64,000 nucleotides of DNA from Symsagittifera roscoffensis (Eukaryota > Xenacoelomorpha > Acoela > Convolutidae), in assembly GCF_963678635.1 (NCBI RefSeq), contig NC_087064.1, positions 47,291,346 to 47,355,345 on the forward strand. Direction: 5' to 3'. A program made the translations under genes and the position numbers. Of the stretch, positions 46,609 through 57,290 are shown in pieces. Each line of letters starts with the position of its first letter. The stretch's first letter is position 1. The notes beneath the pieces were generated by a model. The model was not told the DNA's origin and did no database searches. It saw only the letters and a program-made list of their open reading frames with translations.

Positions 46609-47487
46609 GACAAAAGAAACGGCGCGGTCAAAAGAATTCCTCGACTGACTGCAGCGTACCATAAGGTGAGAGAAGAGACGAAAGGTTGGGGTGATTACAA
46701 GAAGCTGCCGGAGGAAAGCCCAAAGAAGAATGGGAAGTTGATCATAGAGACCACGAAAATAGGACGGGATGCAGTATAACCAGAGTTGCTTTCATGGAAG
46801 AGGTCTGGACAGTAGTTCAGAGCTACGGGACCCAGTCTATACTGAAAAAAAGGTCTCAACAGACCACTAATGCTGGAAGTCCTTGACAAACTAGATGAGT
46901 GTGAAGGGAGGTTGAGCAAGTTGTTGATCGACTCAGCCACTGACGAAAGTGAGGCAAACTCTCCTATCAAGATGACGCCGCAAGAAGGCAAATGAGAAGT
47001 GGTATATCTGTCAAGAACCCGGAAGGGGACGATGCGATCAAAGTTGCTGATTGACAAAATTAAAGAGATGAAGATGAAACTGGGCAGCAAGGTGACATTG
47101 AGGAAAGCGGGAAAGACAAAGGTGGATTCCGAAATCTCAATGAAAGCGAAAAGAAAACGCGTCGAAGAAGCTATGGACTTGGGACAGGGTGATGATCGAT
47201 TGCCTGGCACAGACAGGATATTGACTGATGTAGCGATGGTGCCACCCATTCTCATGGCAGGAAAAAAATCAACCGGTTACAAAACCAAGAAGAGTGACTG
47301 CACTCTGACTGGAGCGACGTTAGAAATGGAGATACTCAGACAGTGTGGAGAGAGTACCATTGACGACTTTAAACCGTCTCCCATGAGCCACGGAAAGGGA
47401 AGCGTCGTAGGACAGCTATTCTCGGTGGAATATAACCGACCGACAGTGTCGGAAACTGTATCCCGGAACCCGCCGGTGGATACATGA
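46609..47487 (+). pseudogene. Accessory ORF 4, element B (Lys-rich)
   Basis: The 46609-46998 part is broken by several stops (KLPEESPKKNGKLIIETTKI; LEVLDKLDECEGRLSKLLID). The open part 46999-47487 is very basic at first (RSKLLIDKIKEMKMKLGSKV, SMKAKRKRVEEAMDLGQGDD) and then polar. Corresponds loosely to 22866-23758 of A. Unknown function. Confidence 0.4.
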
Positions 47488-50280
47488 AGATGTTAGAGTA
47501 CAGAAATTCGGCCAGAGGACACTTAATGGCTGTGGAAGACAAAAGTGTCAAGGAAAGTTATTTGGAGACGATGATGCAAGGCACCACTCTGAATCAGAAG
47601 GCATACAGGACTCTGGTATCGTCTGGAATGCACGCGGAAACGATCGAGCAGTTGGTGAGCCTTCCATGGAGAGCGGTAGTGTTACGATACTTCGAAGAAG
47701 AAATGAGAACCACGCCGAAGATACACGCTCTGATAGCAATACCTTACGTGAGAACAGAGCTACAAATGAGGTTCGCTTGGTGCATGACTGGGTTGACTCG
47801 CGGGGAATATGATTCGGAAGAAAGAAAAAGATCGAAGGGAGAAAAGGTGTTCTTAATGACGAGTGGAATGTATCTGATAACCCAAGAAGGAGCAGCAGTA
47901 GCGTGCGCGAAGCGGAGAGACGCTCTTTAGTCCATACGGTTTATGATAGAACAAATTTCAGTGCCAGCATTGAACACTTGTGTCAAGATGCTAAGATAAG
48001 GCGATGAAGGAGCGAAAGCCTTGCTCTTGTTAGCACTTTTGGACATACACCAGAGCAAAACAAAGCGAGTAAATATGGAAAAACCCGTGGAACTAGAACC
48101 AATGAAGAAAATAGACAAAATAAGGAGATTCTCAAACAAGAAGCTGAGGCTCTCTAAGGAATATATGGCAGCGCTGCCGAAATTCAGTGATTACTGTGTA
48201 CCGATCAAGAAGAAATCATACAGTTACGTGTCCAGAATCATAGGGATAGCGTACAACTCTTTCCTAAATGAAGACATACGCGATTGCTTCTTTGATTACA
48301 AGCAAGCAGTGTTGCTAAGATTCTGGATGTCAAGAATTGCAACGATAAGAAGCGCTGCTAATTAGCAGACAAAGCTGGGATTAGTCTTGAAGGAAAAGGT
48401 GGCTGCACCTTCAGTGCCAAAATCTGACAACTGAGTAGTGTTTGGATTGGGATTCTCAGACGAACTACTGAGAACGAGCTCGATGGTGGTATGGGAATTG
48501 ATGAAACCATCCTGGTGTCCTAGTCCCAACGCTGATTTGATTTTACGTGCGACGCAAGACGTACAGAGGGAATTGAACTCAGACTGTAACCTGTTCGACC
48601 TGAACATCATCTATAATTTGATGACGACAGCCTCTAAGAGCAACGGAGAAGACAAAGTAGAGTTGCCTGGCTGGGACCAGAGGACTGGGTCAAACCTGGT
48701 AGCAGCCGTCTGGCAGAAGTTTGTGGACTGGAAGGTCACATCTATGGAGATTTGGATTGTGTAAAGACCCTGGAGAAACAGCACAAGCAATTGAAAATAT
48801 TGTTCGGGACCATTGTGACGAAGACGAGAACGGGAACGGAACTGATTGCAGATTGCCATGGGGGAACCGAGGTGAATCTAATGACTGCACTAAGATTCTA
48901 CAGCATGTTTGGTTCTTTAGAGTCACTATTCAATCTAGAACAAAAGCATGAGATGGTCACGGCCATCAGTGTAGAAGTGTTTCCAGGAGTTTTGCAGACT
49001 GAACAAAAGCACATAGGAAAGTGGAGGTAAGCGATCGAGGCGGAAATGAACATCCGGCACAGTGATATTTATTGCAGACCGTCGAGAGCGCGATATTTGG
49101 TGAGATCGACATTAGCTCCAATGTGGAAGAGCAAATACCCAGTGCGTTTCGTAGCGGTGGACGTGAAAAGTACGAGAACGATAGTTGATCAAGCATTCTC
49201 AGTGCCAAAATGCGTAAGACTAGCGAGAATGTCAGAAAAATCTTGTAATCTGAGTTACTCTAAACATCTGAGTTACTGTGCAAAATGTTCTCAGTAGTTC
49301 CGCAGAGAACTAGAGAGGAATTAGAATCGATACTAGGAAAGAAGTTCATGAGATACGCCAGTGGGAACTTTAGTGACTTTGAAAGACAAAAGCAGAAAGG
49401 ATCAACAGTCACGGATTACAATGCAGTAAATGAGAATGATTAAGTCCACCGAATGATGATGGGAGCTGAACCACTACTGGAAGCTTCGGGAAAACGTAAA
49501 TGGAGGAGCATCATGTCAACACATGATGAGTTCCCTTGCCATTGCTTGCTACAAACATGGTGATACCCCGGGCGTAGTAATCTGGTGTTGATCTGGAACT
49601 GTGGAGAGCTGCTCTCAATGGGTTTATCAGATTCATCACAGCCCATAAAGATAGTGATAGTGTGAGTTATGATGGCGATACGATGGCTGGAAGCTCATGT
49701 GAAAGAGAACAATAGACAGGAGGCGCCGACGAAAGAACAATTGCGGGAATTGGATATTCTAAAAGATTTAAATCTTTTTGAGACAATGTGCAAAATCTTG
49801 AGCATTCCGATGGAAGTGAAAAAGATATGGGCCAGAAGACGACTGATGCCATGGTTCAGAGCCGACATAACTGCATGGTTGTACGAGTATGCTAAGAAGC
49901 ATATGTCGAAGCACAGCAGAGTGTACAGTGCGTATCAGATGGACATTGGAGCAGGAAATTTTAAGCGAGCTTTTGTAACTCATCGGAATGCAGCGACCAC
50001 CGCAGTAAAGAGAACTTCTAGGACGAGTGAATGTGACGGAAGGGAGAAAGAAGATACGTTGAAGGAAAACTTGGAGAGAAACGTGACGTTGTGCCTCCAC
50101 AACAGCTTCTGCCGAAACAGAGAATCTAACGTTGATCCTCTACCTTGTTGTAGACAAAGAGTAGAAGAGTAGAAAGGTTGGAGGACTGCTTTCAACAGCG
50201 TCAGAATAGCTACCGACGTATTGCAAGACACAGAGACTGAAAGTGCGGAGTCAATGTCGCAGGAGGAGATGGAACATTGA
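47484..50280 (+). pseudogene. Accessory ORF 5 (terminal large helical, Cys-rich protein), element B
   Basis: The segments 47484-47930, 48021-48365 and 48438-48764 are all in one frame, separated by stops at 47928, about 47997, 48363 and 48432. The frame then shifts (48752-49030, 49046-49297) and finally runs 49669-50280 with TAG at 50170. Motifs: LPWRAVVLRYFEEEMRTTPK, LMKPSWCPSPNADLILRATQ, LIADCHGGTEVNLMTALRFY, CVRLARMSEKS, RRLMPWFRADITAWLYEYAK, TLCLHNSFCRNRE, DPLPCC, and an acidic end. Original length roughly 900 residues. No family recognised. The conserved Cys/His cluster near the end may bind metal. Confidence 0.55.
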
Positions 50281-51114
50281 CGATGGCCGAAAAACAAGAC
50301 GCAAAAAGAAAGAAAATTAGAAGCATTTAGAAGTTTTAGAACTTCTAAACGACGAAAAAGGAAGGAAATAAAGAAGTGACGAAAAAGAAGATGTTAAAAC
50401 TCAGAACTGTTTTGTATGTGACAAAAAACTAAAATGAGAAACAAAGCAACCAAAAGGCAATTGAAACTGAAAGAAAACATTTAGTTGAGTTTTGAAGAGT
50501 AAAGAGTTTGTTGCATTTATAAATTTAATTTTTGAGTTTAGTTAATGGCTTTAGAGACACATACTATTTGTTTAGAAAGGCTTCAGTGAAGAGTATATTT
50601 AAATGTTCCAGCCTGCATGACTGTTTTTAATCAACTAAGATGACTGATCACTTTGTGGTGACAGGAAAGGCTTGGGTAATCTCTTGAAGAGGGATATCAT
50701 TTCATTGTTCCTTCAAACGACAGAGTTCATTGATTTTAATATCTAGGACCAATAACAACCAAATCTCCGAAAGGAAGAAGCATAGTAGTATAATTTCAGC
50801 TTGTTGGTTGGCAGGACTGTCCTGCAAACTAACAATTTTTAAAAACTAGGAGAAAAAGTTTTAAATCAGGGCATTGACATTGGAAGTCAAAAAAATGTTT
50901 TATCTTAAGTCAAAACCTCAAAAGTGCATATTAGTGAAAGAGTTTGGAAGGCTATAATAGTGTAGTATGATGCCCTTTATTTTCTGCAGTGAGTCGATAT
51001 GATGCGGATAAATTGATTTCGTGCATTTTGCTAATTCTGTTTGATGACATTGTAGCCATTTTGATGAAGACTACGAGAATCAATGGGGACATTGACGGGG
51101 CTGTCCGGAAATTA
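50281..51114 (+). other. 3' noncoding region of element B
   Basis: AT-rich and gene-free. Begins with A-rich AAAAAGAAAGAAAATTAGAAG, which recurs in D (52867) and C (reversed near 55150). Ends with the hairpin TCAATGGGGACATTGA (51080-51095) and the G-rich GACGGGGCTGTCCGG, 19 bases ahead of the LTR. Confidence 0.6.
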
Positions 51115-52038
51115 CGTGACATTCGACCAGAATGTACGAAATTGCAATTCCGTATTCGATTTTTTATTGACCAGAAAAGAACATCTGAACTGGAAGATTA
51201 ACGGTTTTAGCAGATTAGTGACGTTATTTGAACAATTAGACGAATTGTGAAGGTGAGAATACTCTGTAAGTTTTAAATCTTAAGAATTCGAATTGTGACG
51301 TCACATTTCTGAGAAATGATTGAAACGGCCAATTTGGAGAAAAACGAGAGAAAAACAGAACAACAATAGTTGCAGTGAAAACACTTACGAAAGAAGTAAC
51401 GACAGATAACTGGAAATTGTCAGAAACCGTTCCGAGTTATAACGATTGTGTCGCTACAATCGATACAGAGTAATTCACGCGAACGGGGAAGGGTGTTGCG
51501 ACAGTGTGTCCAGCCTTCCTAAAGGAAATAAGGACGTTATTTCCCCGGATTCCAGAATCCGGAAGGGTCTCGGGCCCAGAACTCAAACTGCTATATATTA
51601 ACTTTTAGCTTCCCGGTCATGCCCTGAATTGAATTTAATTAACATCTGGATTCAATTTCAGATAATGAGAAGCTAGGAGTTGAGGAAAAGCGTTGATCCT
51701 ACTTCGATGGAGATGATATTTTTTATCTACTGAACAAAAACAGTCGTAATATAAAAATAACTAGTAGCCCTTTTTTTTGGAGTGAACTCGTGGTCTGAGG
51801 ATACTGAGACCCAGCCAAGAATTCACTATTTTTGCCTGTAATTGAGTTAATTTGAGCGTTGTGGTCAAAGCCGGAGAGCAGTAACGTTTTTTGTCGACCC
51901 GATTTTAGAAAGCCCACCAAAAGAACTGGCTTTGGCAGAGACGCTGAAAAGCATGTAGAGCTGTGTTTAGACGCTATTCAGTCGTTTCAGAACCTAGCTT
52001 TAGTTTCTGTCGATATGTACTTCCGGGAGAAAGTTACA
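51115..52038 (+). repeat. 3' LTR of element B
   Basis: Begins CGTGACATTCG (first base mutated from T) and ends GTTACA. Contains the CRE octamer at 51296-51303 and TATATATTAA near 51594. Followed by unrelated sequence. Confidence 0.85.
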
Positions 52039-52852
52039 TTCGTCAGATTTGAAAATAATCGAACAAACTGCGCGGTTTTATTTTGAACGTTTATGAAATT
52101 TGAAAATAGATTTTATTTGTCAGTTGCATGTATGTATTTTAAGGTAAAATGGATGGAATTGAACTAGCCAATTACCTGGAAAGTTTTGTAGAAAAGTCAA
52201 ATGTCTTCCTTGATGATGCCAGACAACTTAATCAAACGTCTGCTTGTTAGTTTGAAAATTTTGAATGCAGCGGTTCATCACAAACTTGCTGTGTAGTAAC
52301 AAAATTGGAAATCGCGTGAAAAAATGATCAGCTAAGTTTCAAAAATGTTTTGTAACTTTCAGGACTTCGAGCGAAATAAAAAACATACCTATCGATTCAG
52401 ATTTCTTTACGAAAAATTTTAAGAATACAAATGCTAGTCATAATATTTTCAAAAATTTGAAACAATGTCTAATATTGTCTATTGGCTACGTTGTAAGAGT
52501 TTGTGACGCTTCTGATAGTTTTCCGAGTTCATAGACTTTGGTTAGCAAGTTATCAAATTCGATTCCGAATTACTCGTTCTGATGTTCGTTTTATTGTAAC
52601 TTAAAAAATTCATTTAGGGTACGATTCAATTGGGAGGTTTGGCTCAGCAATGTATTCTATTATGCTGTGTTATGTGAAATTACTCGAACAGTAAGTATCA
52701 GGTTTAACAAATTGACAATTTGAAAAAACAATTGAAAAGCAAGTTTCATTTTGGTCCTAGCGTTGGAGCAGAAAGCGCTGAAAAATTCAAAAACATCCTG
52801 GCGAAGCAGTTCAGGTAATATTTTCACTTGCGAGAGCAAGTGACTTTGTAAT
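52039..52852 (+). other. Host-like segment with exon-like pieces and splice signals
   Basis: Not similar to any element in the window. Open pieces with splice-like borders: from ATG 52149 (MDGIELANYLESFVEKSNVF) with possible donors near 52235 or 52246; after AACTTTCAG, a piece from 52373; after CATTTAG, a piece from about 52617 (VRFNWEVWLSNVFYYAVLCE) ending at the consensus donor GTAAGTATC near 52688; then after GCAAG a piece FHFGPSVGAESAEKFKNILA ending at CAG/GTAATA. The last two join in phase. Short introns suit flatworm genes. Gene identity unknown; it could be a fragment of a host gene or chance. Confidence 0.35.
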
Positions 52853-53548
52853 CGGGAAACAAAATTCAAAAAGAAAGAAAATTAGAAGAAGTTAGAAGTT
52901 TTAGAACTTTTAAACGACGAACAAAAGAAGAAACAAAGAAGTGATGAAAAAGAAGATGTCAAAACTCAGAATTGTTTTGTATGTGACAAAAAAAACTCAA
53001 ATGAGAAACAAAGGAAAGTCAGAAAAAATGTTTTGTCTTAAGTCATATCCTCAAAAGTGCAGATTAGTGAAAGAATTTGGAAGGCTATAGTAGTGTAGTA
53101 TGATGCCATTTATATTCTGCAGTGAGTCGATATGACGTGGATAAAAGTGATTTCGTGCTTTTCGTAAATTCTGTTCGAAGACACTGTACCATTTTGACAA
53201 AGACTACGAGACTCAATGGGGACATTGACCGGGCTGTCCGGGGAGTATGTGACATACGACCAGAATGGACGAAAATGCAATTTCAAATTGGTAGCCGCTG
53301 ACCGTGGTCTGGGGATACTGAGACCCAGCCATGAGCTCACTAATTTTGCATGTCATTAAGCTAATTTGAGCGTTCTGGTCGAAGCTGGAGAACAGTAACG
53401 TTTTTGTCGACCCGATGTTAGGAAAACAACCAAAAGATCTGGCTTTGGCAGAGACGGTGAAAAGCATGTAGAGCTTTGTTTAGACGCTAGCCAGTCGTTT
53501 TAGAACCTAGCTTTATTTTCCTTCGATATGTACTTCCCGGCGAATGTT
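52853..53548 (+). mobile_element. Fragment D: 3' end of a short-LTR relative of element B
   Basis: 52853-53247 matches the 3' noncoding region of B and C, including the hairpin at 53213-53228. 53248-53548 is an LTR of only 301 bases, with the same internal deletion as the LTR of element C (it jumps from the first 50 bases to GTGGTCTGGGGATACTGAG). It ends GTTACA and is directly followed by the rest of A's LTR. Confidence 0.75.
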
Positions 53549-53550
53549 AC

Positions 53551-53888
53551 AGGTCAATCCATCTCCAATGGATTCAATATAAAACTGTCACAAGAAACAT
53601 AGTAAAATAGGATATTCGGGCCGTGTTTTTAATAGCAAACATGTAGTCTGAGGATCCCAGACCAAGCTATGTGGTTGTGTTCGCATATAAACAAAAGCTG
53701 ATTACAAGTCGTTTGACTGATGGCCTGAAAATGGTAACATTTTATTTAGCCCTAGACAGACCAGAAAATCAATTGGCTAGGTCGAGACGGTGCAAAACGA
53801 GTAGAATTTAGGTAACTGACGCCGGCCAGTCGTTAATAGGAACTTTTTCTACGCTCCATCACTGTGTAGTACTTGGACGAATTTTACA
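53551..53888 (+). repeat. 3' LTR of element A, right part
   Basis: Resumes at AATCCATCTCCAATGG (equivalent to 4351 in the left LTR) and ends GAATTTTACA at 53888. Together with 26427-26976 this completes the LTR. The preceding GGT is also present just left of element B and may be part of a target-site duplication. Confidence 0.85.
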
Positions 53889-54240
53889 CTAAATAAATTT
53901 TGAAATGCACATGTTCAAGCCCGGTTTCTCTTTCCTGATTTGTATTGCCTCTAATTTTAACAGTTTTGTTTGGTTAAATGACCTATCTATAAATTCCCAA
54001 ATAAGATTTGCGCTCTTTCCTTAGAGACTGCATTGCTGAAGGTAGAGGCTTATCAGAGAGTCTGCTTGCTAATGTTCCTCAATTCTAGTGGTCAAGTGTC
54101 GAACAGTTTTTCCGACATAGTTGGAAGTGCATCCGCTACATGACAATTGATGAAGCACTCTTGACTTGAGGTCAACAGAAATTGCTGACTTCAGTGATGG
54201 TAAACATGATTCTAGTTTTCTTGAGGTGAAAACCACTTAA
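53889..54240 (-). pseudogene. Penelope-like element remnant with GIY-YIG signature
   Basis: The minus strand from about 54224 reads KLESCLPSLKSAISVDLKSR then HQLSCSGCTSNYVGKTVRHL, TTRIEEH, a stop, LISLYLQQCSL, a stop, and ends LLKLEAIQIRKEKPGLN. The C-x2-C...YVGKT.R.L..R..EH pattern and the terminal EA-x-I-x-x-x-x-P-x-LN are typical of the GIY-YIG endonuclease C-terminus of Penelope-like retroelements. The final TAG overlaps the bases at element A's right end, so A inserted at the very end of this remnant. Confidence 0.65.
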
Positions 54241-54477
54241 GCATTGGTTAAATTTTGTAACCTGCTTGCAAAAAGTTGGTTTTGCTTACCTCTATTTCAC
54301 CATCAGCATTGGGGGCTTCGCATCCTTTGGTGATTGAATTGACGAACTCCTCTCACTGTCCAGGGTCTTGCCCTTACCCTCAATGATTTTGCAGTGGGCC
54401 ACCTTTGCGGGCCAATTTTCAGGGTACTGATTTGTCAGCCATTGCTACCCATTAGTTTCCGTAGACTTATCAAATTG
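54241..54477 (-). pseudogene. Minus-strand coding trace, unknown
   Basis: Two overlapping-frame pieces, ENWPAKVAHCKIIEGKGKTL and, after a one-base slip, EEFVNSITKGCEAPNADGEI, look protein-coding. They lie upstream of the Penelope-like remnant on the same strand but I do not recognise them. Ends at the LTR of element C. Confidence 0.3.
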
Positions 54478-54781
54478 TGTAACACTCGCCCGAAAGTACA
54501 AATCGACGGAAAAAAAAGCAAAGCTATAAAACGACTGGCCAGCGTCTAAACAAAGCTCTATATGCTTTTCACCGTCTCTACCAAAGCCAGTTCTTTTGGT
54601 GGTTTTTCTAACATCGGGTCGACAAAAACGTTACTGTTCTCCAGCTTCGACCAGAACGCTCAAATTAGCTTAATCATATGCAAAATTAGTGAGCTCATGG
54701 CTGGGTCTCAGTATCCCCAGACCACGGTCAGCGGCTACCAATTTGAAATTGCATTTTCGTCCATTCTGGTCGTATGTCACA
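54478..54781 (-). repeat. 3' LTR of element C (short form)
   Basis: On the minus strand it starts TGTGACATACG (54781) and ends TGTTACA (54478), 304 bases. Relative to the 0.9 kb LTRs of B it lacks about 600 internal bases, including the CRE and TATA-like stretch. Fragment D has the same deletion. Confidence 0.8.
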
Positions 54782-55199
54782 TACTCCCCGGACAGCCCGG
54801 TCAATGTCCCCATTGAGTCTCGTAGTCTTTGTCAAAATGGTACAGTGTCTTCGAACAGAATTTACGAAAAGCACGAAATCACTTTTATCCACGTCATATC
54901 GACTCACTGCAGAATATAAATGGCATCATACTACACTACTATAGCCTTCCAATTTCTTTCACTAATCTGCACTTTTGAGGATATGACTTAAGACAAAACA
55001 TTTTTTCTGACTTCCCTTTGTTTCTCATTTGAGTTTTTTTTTGTCACATACAAAACAATTCTGAGTTTTGACATATTCTTTTTGATCACTTCTTTGTTTC
55101 TTCTTTTGTTCGTCGTTTAAAAGTTCTAAAACTTCTAAATTCTTCTAATTTTCTTTCTTTTTGTATTTTGTTTCTCGGCCATTTGTCAATGTTCCATCT
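54782..55199 (-). other. 3' noncoding region of element C
   Basis: Near-identical, inverted, to 52853-53247. Hairpin at 54801-54816. No gene. Confidence 0.65.
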
Positions 55200-55455
55200 C
55201 CTCCTCCTGCGGCATTGACTCTGCACTTTCAGTTTCTATGTCTTGCAACAGATCGGTAGCTATTCTGACGCTGTTGGAAGCAGTCCTCCAACACTTCTGC
55301 TCTTCTACTCTTTGTTTACATCAAGGTAGGGGATCAACGTTAGATTCTCTGTTCCGGCAGAAGCTGTTGTGGAGGCACAACGTCACGTTTCTCTCCAAAT
55401 CTTCCTTCAACATCTCTTCTTTCTCCCTTCCACTACATTCCTCGGAACCATAAAT
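55200..55455 (-). pseudogene. End of accessory ORF 5, element C
   Basis: Minus strand: LERNVTLCLHNSFCRNRES, DP-P, then SNSVRIATDLLQDIETESAE and a stop, matching B 50020-50280. It is fused at 55455 to ORF 3 through the five-base microhomology GAATG; everything between is deleted. Confidence 0.7.
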
Positions 55456-56706
55456 CGTTTGACTTCGCTTCGATTAATCGATGGTCATCGTCAATACCTG
55501 GCTACTTTTTGAGTTGTTGACTGAAGTTGGACAGTTCCAACCCCAGGACTTCGTCTAACATTAGCATATGTAGTGAATGGTTCTTGAATCCTCGCATCGT
55601 ATTCGAGAAATCAGACCACACAGCCGGTAATTCAGCCCTGAGTCGCCTCAGATTCTCTATTTCTATCTCGCGATTTGGGGCAGATATGATCACATCACAT
55701 TTACTTTCGAGAGCAAAGCCACAATCGCATACACGAACTTCAGTCCATCCAGGAGGTGTGCATATCCCGGAAACAGCGCAAACACGGCTCTCGGTGTTAT
55801 TTTAGAGAGGCACCCTCTTTCAGCGTATCTACTACTTCACCCATTGATTTCAGTTTATCTTTTATAGCTGGCCATACAGCGCTTTGGGCCGTCGCAGGCT
55901 CGCTGAGTCTGCTCAGGAAACCTCTACTGTGTAGATTGTCATTGATGCCAGCAAACACAATTGTGATTGGGTGCATCTCAGTCTGTCTTTGTACCCCGAT
56001 TGCCGTCGACACGGATTGCATTAGGTCCAGGTCGACCGCTGCCAACATTATAACATAAACAGCCAAACAGAGACTTGGAGGTATATACGAAGTCTGAACT
56101 CGCAACTATCATAATCTTAGCCTTCCTCATTTCTGCCTTGTCATATGCAGCAAAGATGGTTTCATCTTTCTTTACCGCATTCAACCCACCGTATCTCTGA
56201 ACATCACCTTCTTGATTCACTTGTTTCGGGTACGCTCTTTCCTTCACGTGGCCTGTGGGTGCTTTCACCTGCCTGAACACCTTTACATATTGTCCAATTG
56301 GTGCCCTCGTCGTCAGAAAACTTCCGGGTCTTTCTTCTCGACTTCCTTCATTGTGATTCAGTTTCACGTCTTGGAACGGTCTTGCATTCACCGGACCCTT
56401 TGGGTTGTTCGAGGGCAGTCCCTCTAAATCGGCAAACCTCAAGGCAGTTGTAGAGCTGAAGTTTATTTCAGCAGCTATTAACCAGTCTACGCCTGTTATC
56501 GAGTACAGTTCGTTGACAGACAATACCGCTCCGTTCAACATCCTCATGGCGTCTGCTGCAAAGCTCACCGTCTGAAGGTTCAGTTTTATTGGATCCTGTT
56601 TGTACATGTGCCAGGGAGAAGGTATGGGCATCGACCACATCAAAGAGCTCCTATCTGGGCGTCGCTCTTCTCGACTGGTGCTCGTCGTCTCTGATCTCGT
56701 ATCCAA
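55456..56706 (-). pseudogene. Accessory ORF 3, element C
   Basis: Frames 56706-55978 and 55693-55502 (with a shift near 55800-56060). LNLQTVSFAADAMRMLNGAV, VDWLIAAEINFSSTTALRFA, KAKIMIVASSDFVYTSKSLF, TIVFAGINDNLHSRGFLSRL, LPAVWSDFSNTMRGFKNHS. The AG-x-ND motif is kept. Ends at the deletion junction after WFRG. Confirms that the ORF belongs to the family core. Confidence 0.65.
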
Positions 56707-56747
56707 TCTAGAGGTGCTGGTCGTCTCCGCTGTCGGATTGACAGGCC

Positions 56748-57290
56748 CTAATCTTCGTCTAAGATTGATGGTTCTTCTCGTGGGCGCTTATCCAGTCGAT
56801 CTTGCACGTCCGTTCTTTGCCCTGGCTCGCTAGAGCTTTGCGGCTTATAAGTCGTCACAGCTGGGACCGTTCCCAAACGTGTTTCTAAGTTAGGAGGCAC
56901 AAAGGTTGAAATTTCCGGTTTATTCGATGTTTCTTCCTTCTTCAGCACTCCCGTGTCAAAGAGTTCTACTTCGATTTCATCTAAACGCTCTTGGAAAACT
57001 CGAATCAACCAGACTTCTCCTTCGATGCTATCAAATTGGATCCCGTCTGAAGTCAGTCTGGCCTGATCCATAGCTCTCAGCTCGTGCTCAATATCCATAA
57101 GGATCATCCGAACCAGCTGATATCGTTGCACCTCCAAAAGCCATCACCGTAGTGATCCAGGAGGTCCTCAAATTTTGGAGCACTCTGACCAAGATGTTCC
57201 CCAGTATCAGTTGTGATGTCCCAAGTGGCGGTTGCTGCAGGTTTAGTGCTGGAATCCAAGTTTAGTGCTGGACCTAGGTTTTCCGGGTCC
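56748..57290 (-). pseudogene. SGNH hydrolase remnant, element C
   Basis: The first part (57290-57130) derives from the block I region, then jumps across about 185 bases (relative to B 43690-43878) into MILMDIEHELRAMDQARL and TSDGIQFDSIEGEVWLIRVF, FQERLDEIEVELFDTGVL. Block V His has become Gln (DGIQ). The frame continues into a polar linker to 56748. Inactive. Confidence 0.6.

Larger units (their letters stand above)
26977..52038 (+). mobile_element. Element B: giant Ty3/gypsy-type LTR element nested in element A
   Basis: Two LTRs of about 0.9 kb (26977-27880 and 51115-52038) flank a 23.2 kb interior with the same gene order as A. Length is about 25 kb. The LTRs differ by roughly 8-10 percent by eye over the first few hundred bases. 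The left end interrupts A's LTR. The right LTR is not followed by A's LTR but by host-like sequence and fragment D, and A's LTR resumes only at 53551, so the right side has been rearranged. Confidence 0.85.
3794..53888 (+). mobile_element. Element A: giant Ty3/gypsy-type LTR element, interrupted by element B
   Basis: Boundaries come from comparing its two LTRs. The left LTR is 3794-4683. The right LTR is split: 26427-26976 (550 bases) plus 53551-53888 (338 bases), which together equal the 890 base left LTR. Removing the nested insertion leaves an element of about 23.5 kb. The internal order is gag, protease, RT, RNase H, integrase, acidic tail, macro domain and accessory ORFs. Integrase lies after RNase H, which defines Ty3/gypsy order. 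The two LTRs differ by roughly one base in ten over the first 190 bases by eye, so the insertion is old. Every large frame carries stops or frameshifts. Confidence 0.85.

Noticed and set aside
53110-53467. Open frames in the D and C LTR regions (also 54562-54919)
   Set aside because: They are the same LTR sequence read in two orientations; no coding evidence.
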